Shown: positions 5,450 to 5,777 of the stretch, one piece after another
How the letters are laid out: every line of letters begins with the position of its first letter
How positions within the stretch are numbered: the first letter of the stretch is position 1
NCBI GenBank assembly: GCA_900551185.1
Contig: URVF01000105.1
Span: forward strand, 1-5,777
Length of the DNA: 5,777 nt
From: an uncultured Collinsella sp.
GTDB lineage: Bacteria; Actinomycetota; Coriobacteriia; Coriobacteriales; Coriobacteriaceae
Direction of reading: 5' to 3'
Notes under the pieces: model-generated
Seen by the model: the letters and a program-made list of their open reading frames with translations, nothing else
Databases searched by the model: none
Told to the model about the DNA's origin: nothing
Translations under genes and position numbers: made by a program

Positions 5450-5510
5450 TTGTCTCGATCTGTAACAATTACGAGCTCAAATAACCTCTAAACGTTACAG
5501 ATTGAGACAA
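5450..5510 (-). repeat. Long hairpin element, copy 2, inverted relative to copy 1
   Basis: The arms 5450-5466 (TTGTCTCGATCTGTAAC) and 5494-5510 (GTTACAGATTGAGACAA) pair over 17 bp with a single change. That change leaves a G-U pair in a + strand RNA. Aligned on the shared 17-mer, the loop is again 25 bases and its starts are offset exactly 81 bases from copy 1. The loop carries AATAACC at 5480-5486, the reverse complement of GGTTATT in copy 1, so this copy appears to be flipped. Its outer edge lies 6 bases past the stop codon of the truncated endonuclease gene. Confidence 0.9.
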
Positions 5511-5516
5511 AACCTC

Positions 5517-5729
5517 TCAGCGCCCATACCACTGACGTCTCCACTCCTCAGCCAAATCGGGCCGTCGCGGAATACCCGCCAGCCTCATCTTCTCAACCAG
5601 CTTCCCCGGATTCTTGAGCTCATCAAACGTAAACCGAAGCACCTTGTGCCCGAGCATTGTCAGATGGGACTCCCGTTGACGTTCTGCCACGAATGGGTCG
5701 ACCGACTCCCGGCCCTCGCCGTTCTGCAA
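5517..5729 (-). CDS. Endonuclease-fold protein (DUF559/Vsr-like), C-terminal fragment
   Basis: Only the last 70 residues are present. The N-terminus lies beyond the contig end, so the true start is unknown. The fragment has AERQRESHLTMLGHKVLRFT at residues 15-34, resembling the C-terminal half of DUF559/Vsr-like nuclease domains, where an Arg-Glu helix precedes a G-x-x-VLRFT strand. The tail is basic and Trp-rich (EEWRRQWYGR). Such domains occur alone or fused to AbiEi-like antitoxin N-termini in actinobacteria, which cannot be tested here. The upstream catalytic Asp/Glu residues would be in the missing part. The frame runs into the adapter, where it gains a false MYKRQ start. It is codirectional with the amidohydrolase but separated by 297 bases of repeats, so a shared operon is doubtful. 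Confidence 0.6.
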   Translation of the reverse strand: MQNGEGRESVDPFVAERQRESHLTMLGHKVLRFTFDELKNPGKLVEKMRLAGIPRRPDLAEEWRRQWYGR

Positions 5730-5777
5730 CTGTCTCTTATACACATCTCCGAGCCCACGAGACTAGGCATGATCTCG
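5730..5777 (-). other. Nextera i7 sequencing adapter, inverted (contamination)
   Basis: This is the reverse complement of bases 2-49. The mosaic end CTGTCTCTTATACACATCT (5730-5748) is followed by CCGAGCCCACGAGAC (5749-5763), index TAGGCATG (5764-5771) and ATCTCG (5772-5777). It is not biological. The genomic part of the window ends at 5729. Confidence 0.99.

Noticed and set aside
5368..5510. CRISPR array
   Set aside because: The repeats alternate in orientation and form hairpins with two units only. There are no direct repeats with regular spacers and no cas genes.
1..5777. Terminal inverted repeats suggesting a linear element or phage genome
   Set aside because: The repeats are adapter sequence only. 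The genomic ends at 50 and 5729 share no repeat.

Overview
This is a short, G+C-rich contig with strongly G/C-biased third codon positions. It probably comes from a gut actinobacterium of class Coriobacteriia, with Collinsella the best guess. That placement rests on gene style and intergenic repeat style as recalled, not on a database search. Both ends are synthetic. Bases 1-49 and 5730-5777 are the same Illumina Nextera i7-side adapter (index, primer site, transposon mosaic end) in inverted orientation, so the biological sequence runs from 50 to 5729. The adapter adds a false N-terminus to the first reading frame and a false start to the last one.

Layout: positions 66-3098 on the + strand hold a copper homeostasis cluster. 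It contains copA (Cu(I)-exporting P1B ATPase), copZ (73-residue HMA copper chaperone) and csoR (DUF156 copper-sensing repressor with an intact Cys-His-Cys site). CopZ would carry Cu(I) to CopA for export, and CsoR would release DNA when Cu(I) rises. The promoter region of copA is almost entirely lost at the contig edge. Next on the + strand is a monocistronic-looking gene for a small two-helix membrane protein with a C-terminal zinc ribbon (3246-3719). A bidirectional terminator (3779-3815) separates it from a convergent minus-strand gene (3849-5219) for a metal-dependent amidohydrolase of the imidazolonepropionase/Xaa-Pro dipeptidase-like group. Upstream of that gene, also on the minus strand, is the C-terminal end of an endonuclease-fold protein cut off by the contig end (5517-5729).

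The intergenic spaces carry most of what the genes do not explain. GGGGACA-type inverted repeats sit at 3101-3190, 3731-3758 and 5321-5354. A striking pair of long hairpins at 5368-5510 is built from four copies of a 17-mer, TGTCTCGATCTGTAACA, in alternating orientation. The two hairpins look like inverted copies of one element with equal 25-base loops. I see no CRISPR array, tRNA, rRNA, insertion sequence or clearly new multi-gene system. The best candidates for something undescribed are these repeat families and the zinc-ribbon membrane protein.
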